A stretch of DNA of 64,000 nucleotides from a bacterium. GTDB lineage: Bacteria > Cyanobacteriota > Vampirovibrionia > Gastranaerophilales > Gastranaerophilaceae. A program made the translations under genes and the position numbers. Of this stretch, positions 33,880 through 42,207 are shown in pieces (the stretch's first letter is position 1; every line of letters begins with the position of its first letter). The notes under the pieces were generated by a model. The model saw only the letters and a program-made list of their open reading frames with translations. It was not told the origin of the DNA and made no database searches. The stretch covers positions 24,098 to 88,097 of the forward strand of contig JAGAXG010000002.1 of NCBI GenBank assembly GCA_017941035.1, read 5' to 3'.

Positions 33880-34440
33880 TTACTTTTGTACAGAAACTCT
33901 TTGTTTTTTCATAAAATCTGGAATTTGAACATAACTATAATGATTTATATAAGTGTAGTCGCAATGCTTATTATCATATTCTGCTATCATTGCAAATTCA
34001 TCTTCATATTTAATGTCAGCGTTATTTTCATAATACTTTTTTAGTTCTAGCTTCAAATCATAGATACTTTTAACTATATCCCTTGAATCCTTTTCAACAG
34101 TTTTAGCTTCTTTTTTCCTGCGGAATATAATTTTGTTGTATTCTAAACTACTGATGTCACCAAATGTTAGTAAAGCATATAATGTCATAAACATTTTTGG
34201 AGAAAGTGTAATTAGCTCCTTAAATATTATGACCTGCAATTCAGCTTTATGCATTTTTTTGCAACATTTATACAAAATTTCTATATCTTCACAATTTACA
34301 GGCAAATTTTTTGGAGTTCTTATTATAATAGTGTGTTCCATTTCTTTGATTTTTTTATTGTGTATTTGCCAAATTTTGTTTAAATTGCCTTTTATAGTGA
34401 TATAACAATATTTATTTTTCTCTTCAGAATTTTTATCCAT
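33880..34440 (-). CDS. element protein of unknown function
   Basis: The 186-residue protein is lysine-rich and soluble. Recognisable features are limited to a strand-rich N-terminus (KYCYITIKGNLNKIWQIHNK), a central helix pair and a charged coiled-coil-like stretch near residues 110-145. No family is known to me. There is no Shine-Dalgarno sequence. TAGAAT (34452-34447) ends 6 nt before the ATG, so the mRNA is probably leaderless. Confidence 0.6.
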   Translation of the reverse strand: MDKNSEEKNKYCYITIKGNLNKIWQIHNKKIKEMEHTIIIRTPKNLPVNCEDIEILYKCCKKMHKAELQVIIFKELITLSPKMFMTLYALLTFGDISSLEYNKIIFRRKKEAKTVEKDSRDIVKSIYDLKLELKKYYENNADIKYEDEFAMIAEYDNKHCDYTYINHYSYVQIPDFMKKQRVSVQK

Positions 34441-34446
34441 GTGATA

Positions 34447-34488
34447 ATTCTACACTAAACATGCAGGTAATAACTTTTAACCCTGCAT
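34447..34488 (-). promoter_or_regulatory. leaderless promoter with overlapping palindrome
   Basis: On the minus strand TAGAAT (34452-34447) lies 6 nt before the ATG at 34440. Upstream, ATGCAGG (34488-34482) and CCTGCAT (34467-34461) are perfect 7-bp inverted arms 14 bp apart that cover the -35 region. This is a likely operator. Confidence 0.5.
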
Positions 34489-34705
34489 TATCTTTTGAAA
34501 CTTGATACTCAAAAAACAATTCAAAGACAGTATTAAAACTGTATCAATGTGTGGTTAATAGTATTGTACAACTAATTACAAAGTTTACACTACCTCTGCA
34601 AATAGAAAACACACGATAAATCAGAATAAACTTTATACTGTATTTATAAGGATTTATATTTAAAATTAATTTTCGTTTCTCTATGAATCTATGAATAATC
34701 TCAGG
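34489..34705. other. intergenic region without a gene
   Basis: AT-rich. It contains a small hairpin (acagt-attaaa-actgt near 34529-34545). No coding sequence or RNA gene is visible. Confidence 0.4.
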
Positions 34706-35911
34706 TTATACCTCTTTAATATATTCATTAACTGATTTTTCAAGATTAGGAATTATGTCTGATTCTTCTATCTTTTGAATAATATCAGCAACAATTTCTT
34801 CGTTAGATTTACGAGTTATTTCGATATAATCATCGCTATTAAACAGTCTTAAACTTGCAATATGAACATAATCTGCATCATATTTTTTTGTTCGACAAGT
34901 TAAATTGTTAGCTATACATTCACACAGCTTTGTCTTTTTCTGTTGATTTTCAGGCAGAATTTTTGCTATAACAACATCAAAATCTAAGGAATCTTTTTTA
35001 TTCATAAATTCAAATGCCAATACTTGATTGGTTGAAATGTAACCATTTGCAAACTTTAATTCTTGAATATCCAATGATTTTGGAATACATCTAATTATTG
35101 AATTTTGACTGTCTAATTTTATCCAACCCAATTTGTTTATAACTTCGTCAAGAATTTCTAACATTCCTTTTGGTGTTGTTTGTATATGCTCATTAATTAA
35201 ATCTATAGCACGTTTATGATTTTTGTAGATTTTTAAACATATTTCTTTTATTTCATCTTCGTTCATAATATCCCTTTCAAGTATTTGCTTGTAATGTGAA
35301 ATCGCCATATTGATTTCATCACTTATAACATCTGATTTCATTTCTAATAATTTATTTATAGTTTCATGTACAGATTTATAATTCACAAAAACGTACGGCT
35401 TTTCAACATTTTCTGCTTTTGGTTTTAAATAAACAAATAGTTTTTTGTAATCATTGCTTGAATATTCCGTATCAACAATTTGCCTGTATTTTTCAAGTTG
35501 GTTATCGTGCTGAAATGAATCTACTTTATTTTCAATAAGAAAAATAAATTTGTTAGTTTCATCAATAAGCAATAAATCAATATTTTTGTATTCTCGTCGA
35601 ACTTCAATATCTGACATGTTCCAACAATCAATATCAAATACTGTTGGCACTTTATACGATTTTATGTCGCTTAATTCGTTGCGATTAGCTTGAATAATGT
35701 ATTTTAAGTATTCTTTTAAGAAATAATCGCCCAAACCATGCGTTTCTTTTGGGTCAAGTAACCAAGCTAAAAAGTTTGAATGTCTAATTTCTTGCCTTGA
35801 CAGTTTAAGACAGTCAAAAATATTGAATTTTTCAAACATTTTTTCTAACTGCTGTAATTCTTTATTGTTGCAGATAAAGTTTTCTAAAAATTTTAAGTTA
35901 TCTTCTAGCAT
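34706..35911 (-). CDS. PD-(D/E)XK nuclease family protein
   Basis: The 401-residue protein has an N-terminal helical region with SRQEIRHSNFLAWLLDPKET, typical of the PDDEXK_4 family. The nuclease core follows: NIDLLLIDETNKFIFLIENK near residues 125-145, which supplies the D...E-x-K catalytic triad, then QHDNQLEKYRQIV. The remaining 200 residues are of unknown role. Such proteins are common in defence islands. It is divergent from a small XRE regulator, with C-box-like operators in the shared region. Shine-Dalgarno agagga. Confidence 0.82.
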   Translation of the reverse strand: MLEDNLKFLENFICNNKELQQLEKMFEKFNIFDCLKLSRQEIRHSNFLAWLLDPKETHGLGDYFLKEYLKYIIQANRNELSDIKSYKVPTVFDIDCWNMSDIEVRREYKNIDLLLIDETNKFIFLIENKVDSFQHDNQLEKYRQIVDTEYSSNDYKKLFVYLKPKAENVEKPYVFVNYKSVHETINKLLEMKSDVISDEINMAISHYKQILERDIMNEDEIKEICLKIYKNHKRAIDLINEHIQTTPKGMLEILDEVINKLGWIKLDSQNSIIRCIPKSLDIQELKFANGYISTNQVLAFEFMNKKDSLDFDVVIAKILPENQQKKTKLCECIANNLTCRTKKYDADYVHIASLRLFNSDDYIEITRKSNEEIVADIIQKIEESDIIPNLEKSVNEYIKEV

Positions 35912-35979
35912 ATATTCCTCTTTTTGCCAACATCATAGCATACTTATATGTCAGATTTAGACGTAACAAAATTCTCTAA

Positions 35980-36013
35980 CTAGACTGTAAGTCAATACTA
36001 GACTGAGAGTATT
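35980..36013 (+). promoter_or_regulatory. C-box-like operator pair
   Basis: GACTGTAAGTC (35984-35994) and GACTGAGAGT(A) (36001-36011) are two GACTnnnAGTC-type boxes starting 17 bp apart, each preceded by ctag. A further palindrome AATACT...AGTATT spans 35995-36013. This matches the operator style of restriction-modification controller (C) proteins. It sits directly before the XRE gene and in the divergent region of the nuclease gene. Confidence 0.6.
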
Positions 36014-36029
36014 GTACCACAATATTAGT

Positions 36030-36248
36030 ATGATAGAGAATGATTGTCGCAAATTCGCACAAAATGTTACAAAATATCGCGAACTCAAAGGCTACAATAA
36101 AAGCAGACTTTGTGAGCTAGTGGACTGCGACCTTTCTTATATCGGTAAAATTGAACGTGGCGAAAAATTTCCAAATCTTAAAATGATACTTAAACTTGCA
36201 GAAGCTCTTGAGATTCCTGCAAAGGACTTGTTTGATTTTGAAGAATAA
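36030..36248 (+). CDS. XRE-family controller-like regulator
   Basis: The 72-residue protein is little more than a helix-turn-helix domain: FAQNVTKYRELKGYNKSRLC, then DCDLSYIGKIERGEKFPNL. It ends LEIPAKDLFDFEE. Length and sequence style (SYIxKIERGxxxPxL) fit controller proteins of restriction systems. A TTG start at 36012 would add six residues. ATG 36030 is preferred because CACAAT at 36018-36023 lies 6 nt upstream as a possible leaderless -10. Its last 59 bp overlap the convergent mcrC gene, which may couple their expression. Confidence 0.8.
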   Translation: MIENDCRKFAQNVTKYRELKGYNKSRLCELVDCDLSYIGKIERGEKFPNLKMILKLAEALEIPAKDLFDFEE

Positions 36249-37482
36249 TACCATCTAGAAATTCTTTTAATTCTTTTTCAGTATCAGTTGGAACAAATTT
36301 AAAATTTATACTAATGCTATCAATTTCAATATGTTCAATACAATTCCTATTTTCAGTTTTAGGATATAACAATGTAACATCGCCACATTGAAGTCTATTA
36401 GCATAAGCTAAACATTGGTATATATCTCCTTGACTAATATCTTCTGTTTTACCGATTATTTTATACTTAGCATCAAAAATTTTAGATACTATACCGTTTT
36501 GTTTTACAATAATGTCCGGTTTAATTCTGAAATAATTGCCTTTATCTAAGTTATGAACAGTTTGTAATCCAATTTTTACATCTTTATTTTCATAATTTAA
36601 TTTTATAAAATTGCTTATAAAATCTTCAAAAAGAGCTTCTGTTCTAATTAAGAACGCAAACGATTGGTTTTCGCCATCTGTATTAAATGATATACAATGA
36701 CTTAAAAACAGTTTGCAATATTCAAGCACAATGACAAAATCTTCCATAAACCGATTTATATATACTTGATTGCAATCCTCTAAACTACAATTTACATCAT
36801 CCACATCATTTAAGGCACAAATAATGTCATTTAGTAATCGCTTGTTATAATCATTTGAGGTAACTTCTAATAATCTTTTCGATACATATTTTACTATTTG
36901 ATTAAATTTATTGTTCAATTCAAAAGAATCAAATGTACAATGAAACAAATGAGGTTTTCCGCTACAAATATTTCTAATATATTCGTTAAAATCTAGCCGA
37001 CCTTTAAGAAAAGTTGTCTCTTCACTTATTTCTTCGTAATGTTGAAATAAAGAAGTTGAAAATAAGTTTTGAGTATATTTTGCATAAATATGTATTAGTA
37101 TCTCAAAAAAGTCATATTCACAGTTTTTTAAATTGGATTCTATTTTAGGTAAAGTACATATATTGCTGTATTTTAGCCAAAATAAAAGCATAGATGTTAT
37201 ATCTTGCCTATCCTTATTTTTACATATTTTAGGATATAAATTAAAAGAATTATTTCCAAATTTTATTAAACCAACATAGTTTCGAGATTGTATTTTATTG
37301 TCATCAATGTTAAAAAATCTTTGCCTTGCGTAAAATCGGTTATCATTTAGAGAATTATAAAAATATTCATTAGATTTTTCATTTTGATATTTTGTCCATG
37401 TATCATTCAAAAAAATTTTGAAATTATCAATATCAAAATCTAATGGCAATTCTTTTGGTTCGTCAAATTCAAATAAATCCAA
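36190..37482 (-). CDS. mcrC: McrC-like restriction subunit
   Basis: The 430-residue protein carries the McrC/LlaJI-type C-terminal PD-(D/E)XK core: FRIKPDIIVKQNGIVSKIFD then AKYKIIGK, giving D...D-A-K with the Lys conserved. The N-terminal part with YVGLIKFGNNSFNLYPKICK is the McrC N-domain pattern. It is the nuclease subunit that pairs with McrB to cut modified DNA. The start is TTG, immediately after the mcrB stop, with gaggtgat inside the mcrB end as Shine-Dalgarno. The 3' end overlaps the XRE gene. Confidence 0.88.
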   Translation of the reverse strand: MDLFEFDEPKELPLDFDIDNFKIFLNDTWTKYQNEKSNEYFYNSLNDNRFYARQRFFNIDDNKIQSRNYVGLIKFGNNSFNLYPKICKNKDRQDITSMLLFWLKYSNICTLPKIESNLKNCEYDFFEILIHIYAKYTQNLFSTSLFQHYEEISEETTFLKGRLDFNEYIRNICSGKPHLFHCTFDSFELNNKFNQIVKYVSKRLLEVTSNDYNKRLLNDIICALNDVDDVNCSLEDCNQVYINRFMEDFVIVLEYCKLFLSHCISFNTDGENQSFAFLIRTEALFEDFISNFIKLNYENKDVKIGLQTVHNLDKGNYFRIKPDIIVKQNGIVSKIFDAKYKIIGKTEDISQGDIYQCLAYANRLQCGDVTLLYPKTENRNCIEHIEIDSISINFKFVPTDTEKELKEFLDGIILQNQTSPLQESQELLQV

Positions 37483-39204
37483 CTATATCACCTCTAAATG
37501 AAATGTATCCTTAAAAACAATATTTGCATCTGCAGCTTTTAATATTTCTGTAACACAATCCTTATCGCCATTAAAGTATTCCATAAGGAGTGGAATAACT
37601 TTTTTATTCAGAATATCTTTTAATTTAGGTTGCTTCTTTTTATCCATAAAATATGCATGTCCTATTAAATAGTCTGCTTTTTTCTTCTTTAATAAAATGG
37701 TTTCATTTAATTTTTTGAGAAAATCGACATAATAAATGCCTTCTATGTCATAAACAGGATATTTAGGAACAAATTCAAATCTTCTGCGTAAAGCTACATC
37801 TAATAAAGCTAATGATTTATCTGCTGTATTCATTGTCCCAACAATATATAAATTGTTTGGTACACATAAAGTACCACCTGTTGGTAACGTAAGTTTTTGC
37901 TGTTCTTCATTTCCCCATCTTTTGTTAGCTTCTATTAATGTTATCAGCTCTCCAAAAATTTTTGATATATTACCTCTATTTATTTCATCAATTGTAATTA
38001 AATATTTATAATCAGGATTATTTAAAGCATCATCACATATGATTTTGAAAATTCCTCTTTTTTCTTTGAATTTTAGCCCCCCATCATAATCTGTATCAGG
38101 TCTTATCCCAATTATAAAGTCTTCATAGGAATATGATTGATGAAACGTAATAAATTTACAAAAGTCGTCTTCATTTATTTCTTTTTTATCAGAAGGATTT
38201 ATATATTTGCTTAAAGCATTTTCTACCATTTCAATACCATTTTGAGAAAGCTTGTATGCTTTTTGTGAAATTTCATACTCAAAATAATCATTACCAGTTT
38301 TACCACTTTCTGATAAAGCATCACATTTGATGGAATTTCGCATCAAATCACTTCTCAAAGAACATTCAGGGGTTGCACCACCATTTTCTTTTTTATCTGC
38401 TATATACTCTTTAATGTATTCAAGTTTATATAATTCATTAGGCTTATAACTATTCGTTTTATTTGCTTTATACATTCCTAAAGCAATAATTTCACTCCAA
38501 GATAAATCCATAATATTTTCTTTAACAGATTGTTTTTTAGCAAAAACTTTTTTATTGTACTCCATTATTTGATTTTTAATTTTGCCTAAAAAGTAAGTCT
38601 TACCTGTTCCAGGAGGACCATATAAAATTTGATTTAGTGGCATATCAATATCATCGCTAATCATATAAGAGAAATTTTCTTCAACATATTTTATACCATT
38701 TTCAGATAAATAATATAAGTCATTTTCTCTAATAAATAAATTGCGAGTTTTGCGATGATAATCAGTAGTCATATCATTTGAGCATTCTCTTAATTCTGTT
38801 CCTATTGATGGAGATTCAGCTTTTTTAATCTTTTTTGCAAGAACAACCAAAGGCAAGTTCTTTACTTCTGTTGGTGTATATTTATAATTTTTATCATTTT
38901 TATACATTGCAATTGCTGCAATTTCGCACCATGGTAATTTACTTAAAAGTTCATGTTCTGTGTCATTTTCTACATCAGTACTCATGTTTTTCATATAATC
39001 ATAAAGTTTTATGCCTTTAGATAATTCAGTAGAATAACTTTCATTCAGCCCAGATTTTTTAATAATTTCAGTAGCTGAATAATTATTTTCTTTTATTTCA
39101 TTTGCGTATTGAACTCCAAAAGCATGAATAGCACTAACCTTATTACCTTTATCCGCATTTGTATAATTGTTTCTTAATATTGATGCAAGTTTTTCAATAT
39201 TCAT
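37483..39204 (-). CDS. mcrB: McrB-like AAA+ GTPase with duplicated wHTH-like domain
   Basis: The 573-residue McrB homologue has Walker A ILYGPPGTGKTYFLGK near residue 192. The McrB block is FITFHQSYSYEDFIIGIRPD, Walker B is YLITIDEINRGNISKIFGE, and the sensor region is VGTMNTADKSLALLDVALRR. About 95 residues are inserted between Walker A and the FHQSYSYEDF block (LSWSEIIALGMYKANK ... LSQNGIEMVENA). They resemble a region near residues 88-180 (LPWCEIAAIAMYKNDK ... LSENGIKYVEEN), so the domain appears twice. The GATPECSLRSDLMR segment looks HARE/winged-helix-like. Shine-Dalgarno ggaggt. It is the motor/specificity subunit of a type IV system. Confidence 0.88.
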   Translation of the reverse strand: MNIEKLASILRNNYTNADKGNKVSAIHAFGVQYANEIKENNYSATEIIKKSGLNESYSTELSKGIKLYDYMKNMSTDVENDTEHELLSKLPWCEIAAIAMYKNDKNYKYTPTEVKNLPLVVLAKKIKKAESPSIGTELRECSNDMTTDYHRKTRNLFIRENDLYYLSENGIKYVEENFSYMISDDIDMPLNQILYGPPGTGKTYFLGKIKNQIMEYNKKVFAKKQSVKENIMDLSWSEIIALGMYKANKTNSYKPNELYKLEYIKEYIADKKENGGATPECSLRSDLMRNSIKCDALSESGKTGNDYFEYEISQKAYKLSQNGIEMVENALSKYINPSDKKEINEDDFCKFITFHQSYSYEDFIIGIRPDTDYDGGLKFKEKRGIFKIICDDALNNPDYKYLITIDEINRGNISKIFGELITLIEANKRWGNEEQQKLTLPTGGTLCVPNNLYIVGTMNTADKSLALLDVALRRRFEFVPKYPVYDIEGIYYVDFLKKLNETILLKKKKADYLIGHAYFMDKKKQPKLKDILNKKVIPLLMEYFNGDKDCVTEILKAADANIVFKDTFHLEVI

Positions 39205-39258
39205 ATAGACCTCCGGTATAGTTGAATTATAGCATAAATATGAAAAATGCCATTTTTA

Positions 39259-39410
39259 AATGATACACAATATAATTTTGTATCATTCTGTAAATTTACT
39301 CTGATTATTACTCTGTTTACCTTTTGAATACTTTTTGAAAATAGTTGAAAAATAAGGTGTACTTTGAATATTACATAATTTATAATTTTAATATATTTAT
39401 GTATCATACA
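39259..39410. promoter_or_regulatory. TGATACA repeats between mcrB and the tyrosine recombinase
   Basis: AATGATACA (39259-39267) and TGTATCATT (39279-39287) form a perfect 9-bp inverted repeat with an 11-bp spacer. A third copy, TGTATCATACA, lies at 39400-39410, 29 bp before the recombinase start. The three copies lie between divergent genes. They may be operator sites or recombinase core sites. Confidence 0.45.
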
Positions 39411-39439
39411 CTACAACTGAATTTTGGAGGTATTTGCTT

Positions 39440-40003
39440 ATGGAATTTGTACAACCTATTAGAGATTTGAAGAAAATCGAAACTATCAAAAAACTGTTAC
39501 GGCAACAGAATTTGCGTGATTATTGTCTTTTTGTAGTCGGCATAAATTCAGGGCTACGCATTAGTGATCTGTTAAAATTGCATGTATCAGATGTCTATGA
39601 GAATGGTAAGCCAAAAGACCGCATACTGATACGAGAGAAAAAGACAAACAAGTTTAAAGATTTTCCGCTATCAGATAACGCAAAATCAGCACTAAAAGAA
39701 TATCTAAAAACAAGAAATTACAAAGACAACGAGCCTTTATTCATATCACGCAAGAATAAGGGCTTTTTGTTACGACAACAAGCATACAAGATTTTGAATA
39801 ATGTTGCAAAAGATGTTGGCATAAAAGAAAAAATCGGAACGCATACACTCCGTAAAACATTCGGCTACCATGCACACATAAATGGCTATGACATAACCCT
39901 TATACAGAAATTATTCAATCATTCTTCGCCAAGCGTAACACTCCGCTATATAGGAATTACGCAAGATAAATTAGATGATGTATACATGAGTTTAGATTTG
40001 TAA
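39440..40003 (+). CDS. minimal tyrosine recombinase
   Basis: The 187-residue protein contains only the catalytic domain: the first Arg in SGLRISDLLKLHVSD, HTLRKTFGYH with H-x-x-R, and HSSPSVTLRYIGITQ with the second His and the nucleophilic Tyr. The N-terminal core-binding domain of XerC/D-type integrases is absent, so the size is that of FimB/FimE-type recombinases that invert short DNA segments. The start at 39440 has ggagg 9 nt upstream; the in-frame TTG six bases earlier is too close to it. The partner sites are unknown. Confidence 0.9.
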   Translation: MEFVQPIRDLKKIETIKKLLRQQNLRDYCLFVVGINSGLRISDLLKLHVSDVYENGKPKDRILIREKKTNKFKDFPLSDNAKSALKEYLKTRNYKDNEPLFISRKNKGFLLRQQAYKILNNVAKDVGIKEKIGTHTLRKTFGYHAHINGYDITLIQKLFNHSSPSVTLRYIGITQDKLDDVYMSLDL

Positions 40004-40040
40004 ATTTGTAATATGTTATAATCTTATTATTGAGGTACTT

Positions 40041-42206
40041 ATGACACTATCAGGCAGCAATATTATTGAAAAATTAAAATCTTCATTTATAGAAACAATT
40101 AAAGATTCCATTTACCTTTTAAATGTATCTAATGACGAAAAAGAAAAATACATATTTTCAAAATATCAAATAGTTAATACTTTGAATTTTGATAAACAGC
40201 TTTTAAATAATGTTAAACAACTTGCTGTTTTGGAGAATTATCCAATAGATTATGAAAAATATTCGCAAGAGGATAAAAATAAGCATAACGAAAAAATATA
40301 TTCTATGAGCACTAAAATAAAATCGGAAGATGTTTTTACTGGTCACAATATTTTAGAACTTGCACACCAATTTTATTATGAACAACACTTATTAGATAGT
40401 TCAAATGAGTTGTATTACAAGATAGTTCATAATTTTTGGTGTCACATAGGTAATGTTAATTATTACTCTGTAGATAAAAACGCAATGAAAAATTTTTTTG
40501 AAATTGGATTTGATTTATACTTAATAACAAATACAATGTGCCCAGATATTACGGAGGCTATGGATAAAACAATTTCTGCGATTAAATATTTTAATTTAGA
40601 GCATAATAAAGATTATGATATCAGAAATGGTTCAATTTCTTTAACCGAAAATGCTGAAAATAAAATTCATAATCAATTAGAAGAGTTGATTTCAAAAGTT
40701 GGCGGAAGAACCATACTTAAACTATTGTTCGAGAATGAATTTCAGCCAAAGTACAATAAACAATTTGAACTTTATATGATAACGAAAAATAAACAACTTA
40801 GCCTAAAATCTCCACAAACACCTATCCCATATAATTACATTATGAAGATGTGTTTAAAACATTTAGACAAAGATTTTGTTCCGTTTCTAACACCTGCAAT
40901 TGAACATGATTACATTAAATTAATAAAAGACAGTATGAATTTTATTGATGTGCTTGGAATTTATAGCTCGAACCCTATGTCAGAAACACAAATGGATTCA
41001 TTGGGGTTAATTGATTTTATTGCTGATAATACTATTTTTGAAAATTTATGTATTCCAAACCAATATAGTAAAACATTTCTTAATTTAATATTAAGTAAGA
41101 TTTATTTCCCAGCTTATATTAACAATGAAAAATGTCCTAATTTATATAAAACCAGTAGTTTCTTAAAACTTATCTCTGCAGTATATTCAGAAAAACCATG
41201 TAGTATTTTAAATATTAAAAAATTAGCAAAACAAGTAAGAGTAAAAAATTCAACAATAAGAGAATTTTTAGACTGTTTTTCTATAGATTTAAAAGATTCA
41301 AATGCTGGATTTGAAAATATGTTCAATTCAACGACTTCAAGCCATAAACCTCTTGTAAAATTAAATAGTCAAGACTATTTCTTTTTATCAACGCAATTTT
41401 CAGGTTATGCTTTTTGCAATAATATTCAAGACCAATTGCAATCTCGTCAATTTAGTAGAGATTTGGGATTAAATTTAGAGGTTTTTGTAAAGGATATTCT
41501 TAGCAAAAATAATTATTCTTACAAATTCGGGCATTATTCCCCTAAAGACCAAGAAAATGAAGGGGAATGTGATTTAATTTTAGAAGATGAAAACAGAATT
41601 TTGTTTATAGAATTAAAGAATTGTGGATTACCATACGAATTTGAAAATACTGATATTGTAACAATACTAAGTTGTCTTGGAGAAGGTATGTTAAAAGCTC
41701 AAAAACAAATCTTACATCATAAATTGCATTTAATAAAAAATAATCAAAAAATAATGTTATATAAAGATGTAAATGATGAAGCTCCTTTTAGTGTTTTAGA
41801 TAATTCTAATAATAAGCGTATTTATTCAATATCAATTTGTTCCAGTGAATATGCCTTTTTTACGTCTGGTACAATCGCAAAAAGATTAACTGAAAATATG
41901 CCAAATATGACTTTTCATGCTTATGATAAAAATAGAGAAAATGAACTCCGCAATTTGAATAAATTATCTGGACAAATTAGAACACTTGTGGAAGATTATT
42001 CACAATATAAAAAAGATTTAAGTTCTGATGATTTATTTTTTTGTACAACTTTTAAAACTTTACAACAATTTTATTATGCTATTAAGTTAAGCAATAATAT
42101 AAGTGAACTTATTGATTATTTGGTATTTGATATTTCAATAATTTTCCCATTTTTTGATTATTATGCAAACCTTCTCAGCAAAATAAATTTAGAAAAATCA
42201 GTTTAA
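40041..42206 (+). CDS. 721-residue protein with C-terminal nuclease motif
   Basis: I do not recognise the N-terminal 480 residues, which are helical and lysine-rich. Near residues 495-540 there is NLEVFVKDILSKNNYSYKFG, then GECDLILEDENRILFIELKN. This is the E...D-x(13)-ExK pattern of PD-(D/E)XK nucleases, as in NERD-like and restriction proteins. Residues 540-721 are again helical. No helicase motif is seen. Shine-Dalgarno gaggt, 38 bp after the recombinase gene, suggests co-transcription with it. The protein ends 1 bp before a convergent methylase-like gene. A defence function is inferred from the nuclease motif and the neighbours. Confidence 0.65.
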   Translation: MTLSGSNIIEKLKSSFIETIKDSIYLLNVSNDEKEKYIFSKYQIVNTLNFDKQLLNNVKQLAVLENYPIDYEKYSQEDKNKHNEKIYSMSTKIKSEDVFTGHNILELAHQFYYEQHLLDSSNELYYKIVHNFWCHIGNVNYYSVDKNAMKNFFEIGFDLYLITNTMCPDITEAMDKTISAIKYFNLEHNKDYDIRNGSISLTENAENKIHNQLEELISKVGGRTILKLLFENEFQPKYNKQFELYMITKNKQLSLKSPQTPIPYNYIMKMCLKHLDKDFVPFLTPAIEHDYIKLIKDSMNFIDVLGIYSSNPMSETQMDSLGLIDFIADNTIFENLCIPNQYSKTFLNLILSKIYFPAYINNEKCPNLYKTSSFLKLISAVYSEKPCSILNIKKLAKQVRVKNSTIREFLDCFSIDLKDSNAGFENMFNSTTSSHKPLVKLNSQDYFFLSTQFSGYAFCNNIQDQLQSRQFSRDLGLNLEVFVKDILSKNNYSYKFGHYSPKDQENEGECDLILEDENRILFIELKNCGLPYEFENTDIVTILSCLGEGMLKAQKQILHHKLHLIKNNQKIMLYKDVNDEAPFSVLDNSNNKRIYSISICSSEYAFFTSGTIAKRLTENMPNMTFHAYDKNRENELRNLNKLSGQIRTLVEDYSQYKKDLSSDDLFFCTTFKTLQQFYYAIKLSNNISELIDYLVFDISIIFPFFDYYANLLSKINLEKSV

Positions 42207-42207
42207 T

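Noticed and set aside
33779..33928. 49-codon plus-strand frame with a hydrophobic start
   Set aside because: It has no ribosome site, and its second third overlaps the 3' end of a better supported gene on the other strand.
36190..36248. Overlap of the XRE gene and mcrC as evidence that one is false
   Set aside because: Both proteins keep family-like sequence up to the overlap, so a real tail-to-tail overlap is more likely.
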